DNA of 64,000 bases. It comes from Verrucomicrobiota bacterium. Lineage in GTDB: Bacteria; Verrucomicrobiota; Verrucomicrobiia; Limisphaerales; UBA11320. The stretch covers positions 1-64,000 of the forward strand of contig JACQFQ010000025.1 in assembly GCA_016199985.1 (NCBI GenBank), read 5' to 3'. The notes beneath the pieces were generated by a model that had not been told where the DNA came from, searched no databases, and saw only the letters and a program-made list of their open reading frames with translations. A program made the translations under genes and the position numbers. Positions within the stretch are counted from its first letter, which is position 1. Each line of letters begins with the position of its first letter. Shown here piece by piece: positions 63,401-64,000 of this stretch.

Positions 63401-64000
63401 ACGAGGCCAGGCACATGATCCCCTGGAGCGTTGACGGCGTCGACCAGCTTGAAAAGATTGGTGTAGTCGTTTGCGCTATCGGTCGCGCGAAGTTGCCAGT
63501 TGAAGCGATAGCGCGCGAGGTCGTAGCCGCCGCCGACGGTCTTGAACTGCTCCATCGTGGCGCCAATCGCCCCCGAGGTGCTGTCGTCCTCAAACCAAAC
63601 GGCGATCTTATACAGCTCGCCCGCAATGCCGGAAGGGAACCAGGAGCCCGCGAAGTAGTTGCTGGGTTGCTCGTTGTCCTCCGTAACGGGCGCGTGCGGG
63701 GATCCGTTTCTGTAGAGAAGGATGTAATGCGCGTGGAGGAATGGGATTCCGAGCTGTCCGCAAAACCAGTTCGCAATCCTCCCTTTCAACTCCGTGGATT
63801 CCGCGCCGCCGTTGCCCGTGGCGCCGAAGACTCGGTCGTTGACGCCAAGGAGCAAGTCATCGTTGGCGACAGTGAGCGCGAAATCGCCTTGGCCGCTGTG
63901 GTAGGGGCTGCCTTTGTCGCGGAAGCCGGCATCGTAGATGATGCGGCCATTGCCGTATACGAGCGTGCCGTCGCGGTACATGTTGTTGAGCGAGGTCGAG
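60439..64000 (-). CDS. CotH kinase / lamin-tail protein (5' partial at window end)
   Basis: The frame is open to the window edge, so the N-terminus is missing; 1187 codons are visible. The CotH kinase domain has LNNMYRDGTLVYG, YDAGFRDKGSPYHSG, FAGSWFPSGIAGELYK and the conserved RWVLMPWDIDFVLGEGDG. Three lamin-tail domains follow (FVVINELQYNPL, LVWLNEVLPRN, KVTINEVMADNQ). Two cadherin/He-PIG-like domains come next (VDELTPLSLNVVATDPN and VGASDVPLHFFVVAIDSD). The end is a FYR-type module (VRYHVEFTETLG ... ERYYRVVVVQ). It is probably exported and surface exposed. It is a close architectural relative of the gene at 1-3834, and both point into the window. Confidence 0.88.
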   Translation of the reverse strand, partial: STSLNNMYRDGTLVYGNGRIIYDAGFRDKGSPYHSGQGDFALTVANDDLLLGVNDRVFGATGNGGAESTELKGRIANWFCGQLGIPFLHAHYILLYRNGSPHAPVTEDNEQPSNYFAGSWFPSGIAGELYKIAVWFEDDSTSGAIGATMEQFKTVGGGYDLARYRFNWQLRATDSANDYTNLFKLVDAVNAPGDHVPGLVAIADMEQWMRVFAYHRMMGNWDSWTFRVGQNMFLYRQPGGRWVLMPWDIDFVLGEGDGPTADLITDIQDPIAGPRFYNNFTFRRMFYRAFQDAIAGPMQPSRYGPQVEARKQILIKNRIGATPPSDVNSYIDQRRETVRALLAAQDVGSLTITNNNGNDFIAGSSVVTLAGKAPFAVATIEINGIPYPVKWTGYNSFAITVPLGGGANVLNVVGRDLRGKAVASGSDTITITYNGVPQQPQDFVVINELQYNPLYPRGSFIELYNRSLTTPFDLSGYRLSGVGYTFPEGSFIAPNSFLVLAKDRAAFYNAYGSDIVVLDEFPGSLSGGGEHIQLIKPGATPDQDLVINDVRYDNVPPWPLNADGFGPSLQLIDATIDSYRVGNWAATATNALKQTTPGRTNSTRQVLAPFPLVWLNEVLPRNVKSQVDNNGEHDPFVELYNSGDTVVDLSAYYLTDTYTNLTKWQFPAGATIPAKGFITLWADGQAAQTAPGSIHTPFKLDPVAGSLALVRMQGSPSIPAVMDYLNYSGLPADQSYGSYPDGEPRDRRSFYYPTASAANNPVYPDLKVTINEVMADNQKTILDTASGKYSDWFELYNGGSTVVDLTNYRLTDNLTNTTRYVIPSGYTIPAGGFLLVWADGDTSLNQPSRPDLHVNFKLSKSGKSVGLFAPDNRLVDGFSFGAQIPDMSLGRFPDGATTGLIYMPLATPRKKNDATDANLPPVLNPILAKVVDELTPLSLNVVATDPNPGQSLTYSLINNPPSGAAIDAVTGSLKWTADESQGPGDYVLTVQVTDNGVPPLSVTADIHVHVNEVNTPPGIQSIGTQVGASDVPLHFFVVAIDSDIPAQQITFSLPPGSPLGAAINPSTGEFSWTPTSEQGGDYDMIVILKDDGTPPLSQAFHIPVKIQGPAVVPSPVILATRAPDGTLTLSWAAVNGVRYHVEFTETLGTLSWNPLGDAIGDQGVAGLSGIELNGVNERYYRVVVVQ

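Overview
GC-rich bacterial DNA with several long secreted, multi-domain proteins. The content points to Verrucomicrobiota, probably the Pedosphaera/Limisphaerales side. The pointers are CotH kinase proteins carrying lamin-tail and Ig-like domains, a prepilin-like N-methyl protein with a DGHV motif, a zinc-ribbon kinase fused to a WD40 array, a TPR/FG-GAP/ASPIC-UnbV lipoprotein, a sugar-dehydrogenase/cytochrome c fusion, and many parallel beta-helix proteins. This placement is inference from gene content; there is no rRNA or taxonomic marker in the window. No integrase, transposase, CRISPR array or phage module was seen.

Layout. 1-3834: 3' part of a CotH/lamin-tail/Ig surface protein. 3954-7795: a two-TM protein with a long Pro/Ala/Ser tail, then, divergently, a small secreted coiled-coil protein and an outer-membrane barrel behind a candidate sigma-54 promoter. 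7806-16968: signalling and envelope block with a histidine kinase, tRNA-Gly(TCC), a thioredoxin-like membrane protein overlapping a PAS histidine kinase that overlaps a three-receiver hybrid kinase, an ECF sigma factor overlapping a two-TM protein, and a prepilin-like protein. 17000-30080: mostly cytoplasmic genes (ferritin-like protein, SirB1-like protein, kinase-WD40, the coupled set unknown / ASPIC-UnbV lipoprotein / PhnZ-like HD oxygenase, FmdB, DUF72).

30252-38997: a secreted Ig/lectin-like protein, an SDR plus LarA pair (probably hydroxy-acid metabolism), a subtilisin-like protease and a DUF4337 protein. 39114-59157: a dense secretome island holding three parallel beta-helix proteins, a BNR/Ycf48-like propeller, a dimethylformamidase-like protein, the sugar-dehydrogenase/cytochrome fusion and an SGNH hydrolase. 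59425-64000: a Tat-type metallophosphoesterase and the C-terminal part of a second CotH protein, open at the window edge.

Two protein-level signals cut across the annotation. The first is a short module ending in an aromatic-aromatic-Arg-hydrophobic motif (FYR/YYR/FFR) that sits at or near the C-terminus of most of the large secreted proteins. The second is a roughly 155-residue module present four times in the neighbouring proteins at 49573-57106. Both are candidate new domains, and the first could be a sorting or surface-anchoring signal. Long open frames opposite real genes are common here because of the high GC content and were discarded. Start codons are often uncertain because clear Shine-Dalgarno sequences are scarce.
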